64,000 nt of DNA from Gallaecimonas xiamenensis 3-C-1 (GTDB taxonomy: Bacteria > Pseudomonadota > Gammaproteobacteria > Enterobacterales > Gallaecimonadaceae), in assembly GCF_000299915.1 (NCBI RefSeq), contig NZ_AMRI01000013.1:1-64000 (forward strand). Reading direction: 5' to 3'. The position numbers were made by a program, and so were the translations under genes. Every line of letters starts with the position of its first letter. Position 1 is the stretch's first letter. The notes beneath the pieces were generated by a model. The model made no database searches, was not told the origin of the DNA, and worked only from the letters and a program-made list of their open reading frames with translations. This document shows positions 33,497 through 41,049 of the stretch, one piece after another.

Positions 33497-33700
33497 TCAG
33501 GCCGGGCTGCGCATGGTGCCTATCTGACGGTTCACTTCGGACACCACCCGCAGCTTTTCGGTGCTGGGTTTGCCCGGGGGCAACAGACGGCCCCGCTGAA
33601 AACGAAAGGCACCTATGCCCCGGATCCAGATCACCCCTTCGAAAAAGGCGGTGACATGTTTGGCTACTTGCTTGACGTGGTACTGGGGAAACTTACGCAC
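33497..33700 (-). CDS. ytfK: DUF1107 protein, YtfK-like
   Basis: 67 residues from a GTG at 33698-33700 with GGGAGGAG upstream. It aligns by eye with E. coli YtfK: YHVKQVAKHVTAFFEGVIWI, then GIGAFRFQRGRLLPP and VVSEVNRQIG. YtfK binds SpoT and shifts it towards (p)ppGpp synthesis during phosphate or fatty-acid starvation. The leader has one good half of a Pho box (CTGTCAT, minus strand, near 33750). Orthology is inferred from this pattern. Confidence 0.75.
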   Translation of the reverse strand: MRKFPQYHVKQVAKHVTAFFEGVIWIRGIGAFRFQRGRLLPPGKPSTEKLRVVSEVNRQIGTMRSPA

Positions 33701-33818
33701 TACTTGCTCCTCCCAAAAAGACGGTCCCGAGTCTAGCGACTGCTTATGACAGTCTTATTGACTAGGACGGCCCTCTGGGGTTCCCCCTTTAATACAGATT
33801 TGTGCCCTGGGTCAGTTT

Positions 33819-35156
33819 TCAGTTATCCAGGGCCTGGGCCCGCTGGCGCAGGGGGTCGGGCAAGGTCTTTTTCGGCTCCACCCCCAGCTCCAACAGCATC
33901 TCGGTCTGGCGCACCAGATTGCCCTTGCCCGCCGACAGCTTGCCCATGGCCTCGCTGTAGCGCTTCTGGGTGTTGTCCAGGGCGCTGCCCAGCTTTTCCA
34001 GGTCTTCGACGAAGCCGACGAACTTTTCATAAAGGGCGGCGGCCCGGCCGGCGATCTCCTGGGCGTTGCGGGACTGCTGCTCGTAGCTCCACACCCGCTT
34101 GATGGTGCGCAGCACCACCAGCAGGTTGGTGGGGCTGACCATCAGGATGTTTTTTTGCAGCGCCTCGGTGAAGAGCTGCTGGTCCGCCTCCATGGCGGCA
34201 AAAAAGGCACTCTCGATGGGGATGAACATCAACACATAGTCCAGGGCGTTGACCCCATTGAGGCGCTCGTAGTCCTTGCCACCCAGGCTGCGAATGTGCT
34301 GGCGCAAGGCCTGCACATGGGTGCGCAGGGCCGCCTCTCGCTCCAGGTCGTCTTCGACGGTGAAATAACGCTCGTAGGCCACCAGGGACACCTTGGAGTC
34401 GATGATGATGTCTTTCTGGTCCGGCAGATGTACCACCACGTCCGGAATAAAGCGCTCGCCCGCCTCGTCCTTGAGGGCCACCTGCACGTCAAACTCGTGG
34501 CCCTTGCGCAGCCCCGACTCTTCCAGCACCCGGTTCAGGACCATCTCCCCCCAGTTGCCCTGGAGTTTCTTGTCGCCCTTGAGGGCGCGGGTCAGGGCCT
34601 GGGCCTCTTCGCTCATCTGGCGATTCAGCTCCTTGAGGGCCTTGAGTTCGTTCATCAGCCCCTGGCGCTGCAGGCGTTCGTTGTCGTAGACGCTGTCCAC
34701 CTTCTTGTGAAAATCCCCCAACTGCTGGCGCAGGGGAGCCAGCAGGTGTTGCAGGCTGTCGCTGCTTTGCTTGGAGAAGGCGTCGGCTTTTTGGTCGAAA
34801 ATGCGCTGGGCCAGGTTCTGGAACTGCTCGGAAAGGCGCTGTTCGGCGTTTTGCAAGGTGGCCAGTTTTTCCTGGGCGGCACGCTGCTGCTCTTCCAGGC
34901 GGGCCTGCAATTCGGCGCGCTGCTGCTGGCTGCGGGACAGGGCCTGGCGGGTCTCTTCCAGGGTGTCGGTCTGGGCGTCCCGCTCTGCCATCAACACCTC
35001 CAGGCGCTCGCTCTGTGCTTCGTGACGGCTTTGCAGGCTGCCAAGAGCCAAGGCCAGGCGGCGGTTGTCGCTGCGGCTACGCCACAACAGCGCCGCCAGC
35101 AACAGCACCAGGGTGCCCAGCGCTGCTGCCAACCATGGCCAGGGTAGAGCCGTCAT
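33819..35156 (-). CDS. rmuC: DNA recombination protein RmuC
   Basis: 445 residues from the ATG at 35156; the longer open frame runs antisense through the upstream gene's frame. An N-terminal membrane anchor (LAAALGTLVLLLAALLW) precedes a long coiled coil (about 35-150), then the RmuC nuclease-like domain with LQGNWGEMVLNRVLEESGL, FIPDVVVHLPDQKDIIIDSK, LDYVLMFIPIESAF and ILMVSPTNLLVVLRTI. RmuC limits inversion at short inverted repeats in E. coli. It overlaps the preceding gene by 4 bp (ATGA). Confidence 0.95.
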   Translation of the reverse strand: MTALPWPWLAAALGTLVLLLAALLWRSRSDNRRLALALGSLQSRHEAQSERLEVLMAERDAQTDTLEETRQALSRSQQQRAELQARLEEQQRAAQEKLATLQNAEQRLSEQFQNLAQRIFDQKADAFSKQSSDSLQHLLAPLRQQLGDFHKKVDSVYDNERLQRQGLMNELKALKELNRQMSEEAQALTRALKGDKKLQGNWGEMVLNRVLEESGLRKGHEFDVQVALKDEAGERFIPDVVVHLPDQKDIIIDSKVSLVAYERYFTVEDDLEREAALRTHVQALRQHIRSLGGKDYERLNGVNALDYVLMFIPIESAFFAAMEADQQLFTEALQKNILMVSPTNLLVVLRTIKRVWSYEQQSRNAQEIAGRAAALYEKFVGFVEDLEKLGSALDNTQKRYSEAMGKLSAGKGNLVRQTEMLLELGVEPKKTLPDPLRQRAQALDN

Positions 35157-35686
35157 GAAGCCACCTTGCGGTAATGGAGTTGCACCAGGCCGCTGTCGAA
35201 GGTGCGGATCCCGGCCAGGTGCCAGTCCTGCTGGCGGCCGGTGGGCAGGAACAGGGGAATGCCTTCCCCCAGGGTGACCGGGATCAGCGACAGTATCACT
35301 TCGTCCACCAGGCCCTTGTCCAAGAAGCCCTGCAAAGTCTGGCCGCCCCCTACCAGCCACAGCTGGCGGTGCTTGCCCTTTAGGCTGTCCAGCAAGGCCT
35401 CGGCGCTACCGGTAAAAGGGGTGACGGGGCCGGCTTGAAGGTTGTCGGCACTGGTCAGCACATAGGTGGGCTTGCCTTCGTAAGGCCAGGCGCCCATGGT
35501 CATCACCTCGTCGAAGGTGTTACGGCCCATGATCAGGCCGTCCATGCGGGCCCAAAAGTCACCATACCCGTAGTCTTCCCCGGCCTTTTCGACCTTGGCC
35601 AGCCATTCCAGCTGGCCCTTGGGCCCGGCAATGTAGCCGTCGAGGCTGATGGCGATGTAAAGGGTCAGTGTCGGGGTGGTGGACAT
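35153..35686 (-). CDS. Dihydrofolate reductase-like (RibD C-terminal domain) protein
   Basis: 177 residues of the YyaP/RibD_C family. It begins LTLYIAISLDGYIAGPKGQLEWL, has GLIMGRNTFDEVMTMGAWPYEGK (about 50-72) and the nucleotide loop LWLVGGGQTLQGFLDKGLVDE. The fold binds NADPH, but these stand-alone proteins have no defined substrate. It is the first gene of an operon with rmuC and is divergent from a HIT-family gene with a gap of about 40 bp. Confidence 0.88.
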   Translation of the reverse strand: MSTTPTLTLYIAISLDGYIAGPKGQLEWLAKVEKAGEDYGYGDFWARMDGLIMGRNTFDEVMTMGAWPYEGKPTYVLTSADNLQAGPVTPFTGSAEALLDSLKGKHRQLWLVGGGQTLQGFLDKGLVDEVILSLIPVTLGEGIPLFLPTGRQQDWHLAGIRTFDSGLVQLHYRKVAS

Positions 35687-35728
35687 CTTTGCTATGCTCC
35701 TTGCATCAATGGCTTGCCTATCTTACCC

Positions 35729-36130
35729 ATGTTCACACTGCACCCCCAACTGGCAAAGGACAGCCTGGCTGTCACCGAGCTGCCCCTCTGTTCCCTGCTG
35801 ATGAGCAAAGACGCCAATTACCCCTGGTTTATCCTGGTGCCCCGCCGGGACGGCATCAAAGAGATCTACGAACTGAGCGACGCCGAGCAGGCCCAGTTCT
35901 GGCAAGAGTCGGCCCGGGTGTCCCGGGTGCTGATGGGCCACTTTGGCGGCCACAAGCTCAATGTGGCCGCCCTTGGCAACATGGTGCCTCAACTTCATGT
36001 GCACCATGTGGTGCGTTTTGAAGGGGACGCCGCCTGGCCCAAGCCCATTTGGGGCCAGGTCCCGGCCAAAGACTTCGCCGCCGGCGAAGCCGAGGCCCGC
36101 ATCGACGCCATCAAGGCTCTGCTGGCCTGA
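35729..36130 (+). CDS. HIT-family nucleotide-binding hydrolase
   Basis: 133 residues. The histidine triad is in QLHVHHVVRF (about residues 89-98), in the order seen in the proteobacterial HIT group with MVPQLHVHH. Conserved N-terminal strands are YPWFILVPRRDGIKEIYEL. HIT proteins hydrolyse nucleoside phosphoramidates or dinucleoside polyphosphates. A GC hairpin (36153-36173) follows as a weak terminator. Confidence 0.88.
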   Translation: MFTLHPQLAKDSLAVTELPLCSLLMSKDANYPWFILVPRRDGIKEIYELSDAEQAQFWQESARVSRVLMGHFGGHKLNVAALGNMVPQLHVHHVVRFEGDAAWPKPIWGQVPAKDFAAGEAEARIDAIKALLA

Positions 36131-36208
36131 ATCGACCGGCACCCTCCCCTTGCCCCAGCCGGCCTGGCTGGGGTTAACTGTTTGAAAATCGATAGAATGG
36201 AGTACCAG

Positions 36209-36457
36209 ATGGGTATCATCACCTGGTTAGTGCTCGGCCTGGTGGCCGGGATTTTAGCCAAATGGATCATGCCGGGCCGCGACGGCGGCGGTTGCCTTGT
36301 CACCATAGCCCTTGGCATAGCCGGCGCCTTTGTGGGCGGCTGGCTGGGCACCTTTATGGGCTTTGGCCCCGCCACCGGCTTTAACCTTGGCAGCATCTTC
36401 ACCGCCGTGGCCGGCGCCCTGGTGCTGCTGGCCCTGTATCGGGTGCTGCGCCGCTAA
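36209..36457 (+). CDS. GlsB/YeaQ/YmgE family stress-response membrane protein
   Basis: 82 residues, three hydrophobic helices with many glycines: MGIITWLVLGLVAGILAKWI, then PGRDGGGCLVTIALGIAGAF and GGWLGTFMG. This is the transglycosylase-associated (YeaQ/YmgE) family, small inner-membrane proteins induced by stress. GGAG precedes the ATG. Its stop overlaps the convergent beta-lactamase-like gene by 4 bp. Confidence 0.85.
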   Translation: MGIITWLVLGLVAGILAKWIMPGRDGGGCLVTIALGIAGAFVGGWLGTFMGFGPATGFNLGSIFTAVAGALVLLALYRVLRR

Positions 36458-37128
36458 GGCTTTTTGAGCAGCGACAGGGTATGGGCCAGGGCTCCTGGCC
36501 CCAAGGAGGGGCCATGGCCAGGTATCACTACCTTGGCCTGGCCGAAGCGCTGCTCAAGGGCCGTTATCGCCACCGGCCAATGGCCCAGGTCGGCGTCTTC
36601 CAGGTTGCCAAGGGACTTGGCCTCTTCATCCTTGACCAGGCAACCGCCAAAGAGCACCGATTGCCCGGCAAACCAGACCACCAGGTTGTCCGGGCTATGT
36701 CCAGCCCCCGGATAGTAGAGTTCAGCCGGCCCCAGTTTTAGCTGGCTGCCCGACCATACGGTCAGCCTGGGTTCCTTAAGCAGGGCCGCCGTGCTTTCGT
36801 GGGCCCAGACCGGCAAGCCGGCGTCCAAAAACACGCCCATGCCGCCGCGCCTGTCCAGGTGGGAATGGGTTAAGACCACGTCCACATCCTTGATGCCTTT
36901 GGCCTGTATCCAGTTCAGCAGCTCCCGCCCCTGGACCAGGTCCCAGCCGGTGTCCACCAGCAGCGCCTTGTTGCCTTGCAGATAAATGACCCCATTGGTG
37001 GGCACCTTGCCATAAGGGGCGAAATCCCCCACCAGGGTGTAGCGATAGAGGTGGTCCGACAGGGGCTTGATGTCCATTGCGTGCAGGGAAAAGCTCCCCA
37101 ACAGAGCCAGCAACCAGGGGGTCTTCAT
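36454..37128 (-). CDS. Subclass B1 metallo-beta-lactamase-like protein
   Basis: 224 residues from the ATG at 37128 (AAAGGA upstream), with a signal peptide (MKTPWLLALLGSFSLHA). All B1 metal ligands are present: HSHLD (His88, His90, Asp92), GAGHSPDN (His144), FGGCLVK (Cys163) and PGHG (His205). Lys166, three residues after the Cys, and Asn175 in GNLEDAD match the substrate-binding Lys224 and Asn233 of B1 enzymes such as IMP and VIM. The ELYYPGAGH and DNLVVWF strands also match. It should be a periplasmic di-zinc enzyme hydrolysing beta-lactams. No mobile element flanks it, so it looks intrinsic. Activity is not proven. Confidence 0.85.
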   Translation of the reverse strand: MKTPWLLALLGSFSLHAMDIKPLSDHLYRYTLVGDFAPYGKVPTNGVIYLQGNKALLVDTGWDLVQGRELLNWIQAKGIKDVDVVLTHSHLDRRGGMGVFLDAGLPVWAHESTAALLKEPRLTVWSGSQLKLGPAELYYPGAGHSPDNLVVWFAGQSVLFGGCLVKDEEAKSLGNLEDADLGHWPVAITALEQRFGQAKVVIPGHGPSLGPGALAHTLSLLKKP

Positions 37129-37312
37129 GGTAGGTCCTTTAAAAAAGCCCACGCCGTCAACGGCATGGGCACAGAATGAGGATTAGGGGCCCATAATGCC
37201 ATCAGCCTACCTAAGCCAAGGCTGAACAAGCTAGCCGCCCTTCTTTTGCGCCAGCGCAAAGTTTACCCAGCCCAAAAGCGGACAATGCGCACAGCCAAAG
37301 AGGAGCTTAGTT

Positions 37313-37513
37313 ATGAAGCGCTGGATCAACACCCTGAAACTCGACTACTTCGAAAGCCTGGCCCTGCTGACCATGAGCCTGGTGGCGGTGATCGCCACCC
37401 ACCTGGAAGGCTGGCCCGTTGACTGGCTACGCTGGCCGGCGATGTTGGTGCTGGCCGTCTCCATCGGCTGGTTTGGCTACCGCCACCTGCTGCGCCCGGG
37501 GCGCAGTCACTGA
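37313..37513 (+). CDS. Small membrane protein of unknown function
   Basis: 66 residues with two hydrophobic segments (SLALLTMSLVAVIATHLEG and AMLVLAVSIGWFGYRHLL) joined by a short WPVDWLRW turn. It starts at an ATG with AAAGAGGAG upstream. The next gene, yjaG, follows after 56 bp. I do not recognise the family; coding status is supported by the ribosome site and hydrophobic pattern only. Confidence 0.6.
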   Translation: MKRWINTLKLDYFESLALLTMSLVAVIATHLEGWPVDWLRWPAMLVLAVSIGWFGYRHLLRPGRSH

Positions 37514-37569
37514 GACAAGGGGCAACCTTGCCGTTACAATGGGCGACCAGTACCCGGAGCTTGTCGCCC

Positions 37570-38139
37570 ATGGAAAAAGAACTGCACAGCCTCAGCCCCC
37601 TGGCCCAACGGGCCTTCGCCGCCGCCCTGGCCCAACGCATGTTGCCCAATTTCCTGCTGTTTGCCGACATCACCGAACAGACAGAGGCCGGCCATGCCCT
37701 GCAGTCGGCCCTGGACACCGTCTGGGAAAAACTGCTGACCCCCAAAGCCAAGATCAACTTCGAAAAGCAGCAGCTGAAGCTGGCCGAGCTGGAGCCTGAC
37801 CCGGCCCAGCACGACTTCTTCGGGGTCTATCCGGCCTTGGATACCTATATGGCGGTGATGGCGGTGCTGGCCGCCATGCAGGACAAGGACGAACAGCCGG
37901 CCTTGGACGTCAGCCGCCTGTCCCGTGGGTCGGTGCAGTTCTATCTGAATATCCAGGCCGAGACCACCCTGGACTACGAGGCCCTGGACCAGGAGCCGTT
38001 GTGGCAGGAAGAACGGGACTTCCAAGAACAGCTGCTGGCCCTGCTGCAAGGGGATCTCATCGAAGAGCAGCTGCGCGACGCCAAACTGATGGGCCGCAAC
38101 GATGGCATCTCCAATCTGGGCATAGGGCTGGAAGAGTAA
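37570..38139 (+). CDS. yjaG: YjaG family (DUF416) protein
   Basis: 189 residues from the ATG at 37570. It matches DUF416: LAQRMLPNFLLFADITE near the start, KAKINFEKQQLKLAEL, then DFFGVYPALDTYMAVMAVLAA and RGSVQFYLNIQAE. It is acidic and without membrane segments. E. coli YjaG is uncharacterised to my knowledge. Confidence 0.85.
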   Translation: MEKELHSLSPLAQRAFAAALAQRMLPNFLLFADITEQTEAGHALQSALDTVWEKLLTPKAKINFEKQQLKLAELEPDPAQHDFFGVYPALDTYMAVMAVLAAMQDKDEQPALDVSRLSRGSVQFYLNIQAETTLDYEALDQEPLWQEERDFQEQLLALLQGDLIEEQLRDAKLMGRNDGISNLGIGLEE

Positions 38140-38259
38140 GGACTGGCTCACAATTTCGGCATTGCCCCTGCCAAAAGCCTAAAAAAGCGATAGCTGAACT
38201 TAAAGAACTCCCGGCGATAAGGCGCTTAGCTCTAGCATCTTGTTGTTGTGGAGTTCCCC

Positions 38260-39447
38260 ATGAAACGCACCCTGGCCCTGTGCCCTCTTTCGCTGCTTGC
38301 CCTTAGCCTCGGTGCCCAGGCCCAGGACGCCCGCGTCCAAGCCATGGGCGGTGCCGGCAGCGCCAACGCCAGCTACCTGGCAGCCCCCTTCTACAACCCG
38401 GCCTTGCTGTCGAACTTCGACGAAAGTGACGACATCGGCCTGCTGCTGCCTGGCCTGGCCATACGCGGCCGGGACGAAGACAACCTGCAAGACCAGATTG
38501 ATCACTTCCAAGACCTCAACGATGCCCTGAGCGCCATTCAGCAGGATCCGTCCAACGCCACCCAGGCCCAGACCGAACAGCTGATCAGCCAGTGGCAGGA
38601 CGCCCTGCGCCAGATGAACGGTGACACCCTGGACGGGGAGCTGGAACTGGGCCTGGCGGTGGCCATTCCCAGCCGGACCCTGGGCATGGCCCTCTTTGCC
38701 AGCCTGCGCGCCCAATTCCAAGGCCGGGTCAATATCGACGGTGACGACCTGGATTGGACCCCGGTAGAACTGCCCAACCAGGACTTTGACAATCTTCAGT
38801 CCAACGCCCAGATCCTGGGCCTGGCGGTGGCCGACCTGGGCCTGACCTTCAGCCACGGCTGGGATCTGGCCAGCGGCGATCGCCTGATGCTGGGGGTCAG
38901 CCCCAAGGCCCAGCGCCTCTATACCTACCTGTACCAGGCGGACGTGAACAATTTCGATGAAGACGACTGGGACAACAGCCAGTACCGGGAAGAAAAATCC
39001 GGCCTGAACCTGGACCTGGGCCTGGCCTACCAACACGGTGACTGGCGCCTGGCCCTGAGCGGCCGGGACCTGTTCAAGCAGGACATCGAGTCGGCCCTGG
39101 TGGCTGGCCAACGCTTCAGCTACAGCCTCAAGCCCCGCCTGACCCTGGGTGGCGCCTACGATAACGGCTGGCTGGCGGCCACCTTGGAAACCGAGCTGAC
39201 CAAGACCGAACTGCCGTCCCTCAAAGATGAGCAGCAGCAATGGCTGCGGGCCGGCCTGGAACTGGACGCCTTCCAATGGGCCCAGCTGCGCCTGGGTTAC
39301 CGCCATGACCTGGAAGGCAGCCAGGACGACGTCCTCACCGCCGGCATCGGCATCTCCCCTTTTGACACCCTGCACCTTGACCTGGCTGCGGAGACGGGCA
39401 AGGACGACCACCTTGGTGCTGCCCTGACCCTCTCCTTCACCTTCTGA
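38260..39447 (+). CDS. TraF-type outer-membrane beta-barrel protein
   Basis: 395 residues with signal peptide (MKRTLALCPLSLLALSLGAQA). The mature N-terminus DARVQAMGGAGSANASYLAA followed by PFYNPALLS is the signature of the conjugal-transfer TraF_2 / FadL-like family. The rest shows alternating strands and an aromatic C-terminal TLSFTF, as in outer-membrane barrels. A coiled insert (DNLQDQIDHFQDLNDAL) lies near residue 75. Despite the family name, no conjugation genes are nearby; these proteins are common chromosomal outer-membrane proteins of unknown function. Confidence 0.8.
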   Translation: MKRTLALCPLSLLALSLGAQAQDARVQAMGGAGSANASYLAAPFYNPALLSNFDESDDIGLLLPGLAIRGRDEDNLQDQIDHFQDLNDALSAIQQDPSNATQAQTEQLISQWQDALRQMNGDTLDGELELGLAVAIPSRTLGMALFASLRAQFQGRVNIDGDDLDWTPVELPNQDFDNLQSNAQILGLAVADLGLTFSHGWDLASGDRLMLGVSPKAQRLYTYLYQADVNNFDEDDWDNSQYREEKSGLNLDLGLAYQHGDWRLALSGRDLFKQDIESALVAGQRFSYSLKPRLTLGGAYDNGWLAATLETELTKTELPSLKDEQQQWLRAGLELDAFQWAQLRLGYRHDLEGSQDDVLTAGIGISPFDTLHLDLAAETGKDDHLGAALTLSFTF

Positions 39448-39451
39448 GTCA

Positions 39452-39477
39452 CGCCCCTCCTAAGAGGGGCGCTTTTT
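39452..39477 (+). terminator. Terminator of the TraF-type gene
   Basis: CGCCCCTC-CTAA-GAGGGGCG followed by CTTTTT. Confidence 0.88.
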
Positions 39478-39533
39478 ATGCGCTTTTCATTTACCATTTG
39501 CGCAAGCCCAACGCTTTGCAGGCCCTGTAATAC

Positions 39534-40118
39534 ATGGACTTTTTCGCTGCCGCCGTCACCCTGTTCCTGATCATGGACCCCTTGGGCAACATGCCGGTGT
39601 TCATCTCCATCCTTAAACACTTGCCCCCCAAGCGCCGCCGCCTGATCCTGGTGCGGGAGCTTTGCCTGGCCTTAGGGGTAATGTTGATCTTCCTGTTCGG
39701 CGGCGAGACGGTACTGCATTTTCTCGGCCTCAAGCAGGAGTCGGTGTCCATTGCCGGCGGTATCATCCTCTTTCTGATCGCCATCAAGATGATCTTCCCA
39801 AGCCCAGGCGGCGTTACCGGCCTGGCGGTGGGGGAAGAGCCCTTCCTGGTGCCCATGGCCATACCGCTGATGGCCGGCCCCTCCATCCTGGCGTCCCTGA
39901 TCCTGATGTCCAATCAGGCCCCCAATCAGCTGGGTTTGTTGACCCTGGCCCTGGTAGGTGCCTGGGCGGTCAACGCCGTGATCCTGCTGTTCTCGGAAGT
40001 GCTGATGAAGATCATGGGGGAGCGGGGCCTGACCGCCATGGAAAGGCTGATGGGCATGATACTGGTGATGATCGCGGTGCAGATGTTCCTGGACGGCATC
40101 GCCCGCTACCTGGCCTGA
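39534..40118 (+). CDS. yhgN: MarC family membrane protein YhgN
   Basis: 194 residues with six membrane segments. The two MarC signatures are LFLIMDPLGNMPVFISIL near the N-terminus and VPMAIPLMAGPSILASLIL in the middle. MarC/YhgN proteins are NAAT-type predicted permeases without a known substrate. A bidirectional terminator separates it from the convergent rsmD operon. Confidence 0.88.
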   Translation: MDFFAAAVTLFLIMDPLGNMPVFISILKHLPPKRRRLILVRELCLALGVMLIFLFGGETVLHFLGLKQESVSIAGGIILFLIAIKMIFPSPGGVTGLAVGEEPFLVPMAIPLMAGPSILASLILMSNQAPNQLGLLTLALVGAWAVNAVILLFSEVLMKIMGERGLTAMERLMGMILVMIAVQMFLDGIARYLA

Positions 40119-40148
40119 AAAAAATCCCGCATCAGCGGGATTCTTTTT
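40119..40148. terminator. Bidirectional terminator between yhgN and the rsmD operon
   Basis: AATCCCGC-ATCA-GCGGGATT with A and T tracts on both sides. Confidence 0.88.
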
Positions 40149-40401
40149 CCATCTTGGCCAGCAGCGCCTTGCGCCGCTCGTTGGCGGCGATGCCACCGAA
40201 GATAAAGACATCCACCTTGCCGGCCAAATCCAGCTGCAGCACCTTGCTAAACAGCACCACCTGCAGGCCGTGCAATACCACCAGCACCCCCAGCACGATG
40301 TAAAACAGGTTCTCAAGGGGCGCCTCAAGGGGGCGGACCAGGTTGATAAGGCACAGGGCCCAAACCCCGGCCATCAGCAGGCGGCGGATCATGTTCATCA
40401 T
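40132..40401 (-). CDS. yhhL: DUF1145 family membrane protein (YhhL-like)
   Basis: 89 residues; two hydrophobic helices (LLMAGVWALCLINLV and FYIVLGVLVVLHGLQVVLF), then a basic tail. The pattern and the place directly after rsmD match E. coli yhhL. The start overlaps the rsmD stop by 4 bp. The 3' end of the gene lies within the shared terminator. Function unknown. Confidence 0.85.
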   Translation of the reverse strand: MMNMIRRLLMAGVWALCLINLVRPLEAPLENLFYIVLGVLVVLHGLQVVLFSKVLQLDLAGKVDVFIFGGIAANERRKALLAKMEKESR

Positions 40402-40973
40402 TCAGTTTCCTCACGTTGATAGAGCCTGGCCTGCACCTGGCCGGCATTAAGCTCACGGTGCAGGCGCCAGTTACCGGGGGCCTCCAGGGCCAGGCCCTGC
40501 TCCACTTCCACATAGACCCAGGCCGACTCGGCCAGCCAGCCCTGGCTTTCCAGCAGGGCCAAGGCCTTGGCGGCCAGGCCCTTGTGAAAGGGCGGGTCCA
40601 CAAACACCAGGTCAAAGGGCTGGGACGCCGGCTTTTGCAGGTAGGCCAGCACGTCTGCTTCCACCACCTGGCCCTTGTCGCTGCCAAGGCGGCCCAGGTT
40701 GTCGGCCAGTTGGCGGGCCACTGCCTTGTCCTTTTCCACCAGCACCAGGGCGCTGGCGTGGCGGGACAGGGCCTCAAAACCCAGGGAACCGGCCCCGGCA
40801 AAACAGTCCAGCACCCTGGCCTCCAGGGTCTGGCCCTGGAGCCAGTTGAACACCGTTTCCCGGACCCTGTCGGTGGTGGGCCTTAAGCCCTCGGCGTCCC
40901 ACACCGGGAGCTTGCGGCCCCGGTACTGCCCGGAGATGATGCGAATTTGTCCGCTTGTGCCTTTGACTGCCAT
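40398..40973 (-). CDS. rsmD: 16S rRNA m2G966 methyltransferase RsmD
   Basis: 191 residues. IRIISGQYRGRKLPV and LRPTTDRVRETVFNWLQ are the RsmD-specific N-terminal motifs; SAM motif I is VLDCFAGAGSLGFEALSR and the catalytic tetrapeptide is DPPF in DLVFVDPPFHKG. It methylates G966 of 16S rRNA. It is divergent from ftsY as in E. coli, with a 76-bp gap. Confidence 0.95.
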   Translation of the reverse strand: MAVKGTSGQIRIISGQYRGRKLPVWDAEGLRPTTDRVRETVFNWLQGQTLEARVLDCFAGAGSLGFEALSRHASALVLVEKDKAVARQLADNLGRLGSDKGQVVEADVLAYLQKPASQPFDLVFVDPPFHKGLAAKALALLESQGWLAESAWVYVEVEQGLALEAPGNWRLHRELNAGQVQARLYQREETE

Positions 40974-41049
40974 GGCGGTTCTTTGTCCTTGGGGTTAGAC
41001 TACCGGCTTTAAAAATCCCGCTATTCTAGCCCCCAGACAGCAGATTGCC

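Noticed and set aside
33489-33508. GC hairpin between epmA and ytfK as terminator
   Set aside because: A stem AGCCCGGC / GCCGGGCT exists but there is no T-run on either strand.
38260-39447. TraF family name taken as a sign of a conjugative element
   Set aside because: No other transfer, relaxase or integrase genes; the family is widespread as chromosomal outer-membrane proteins.
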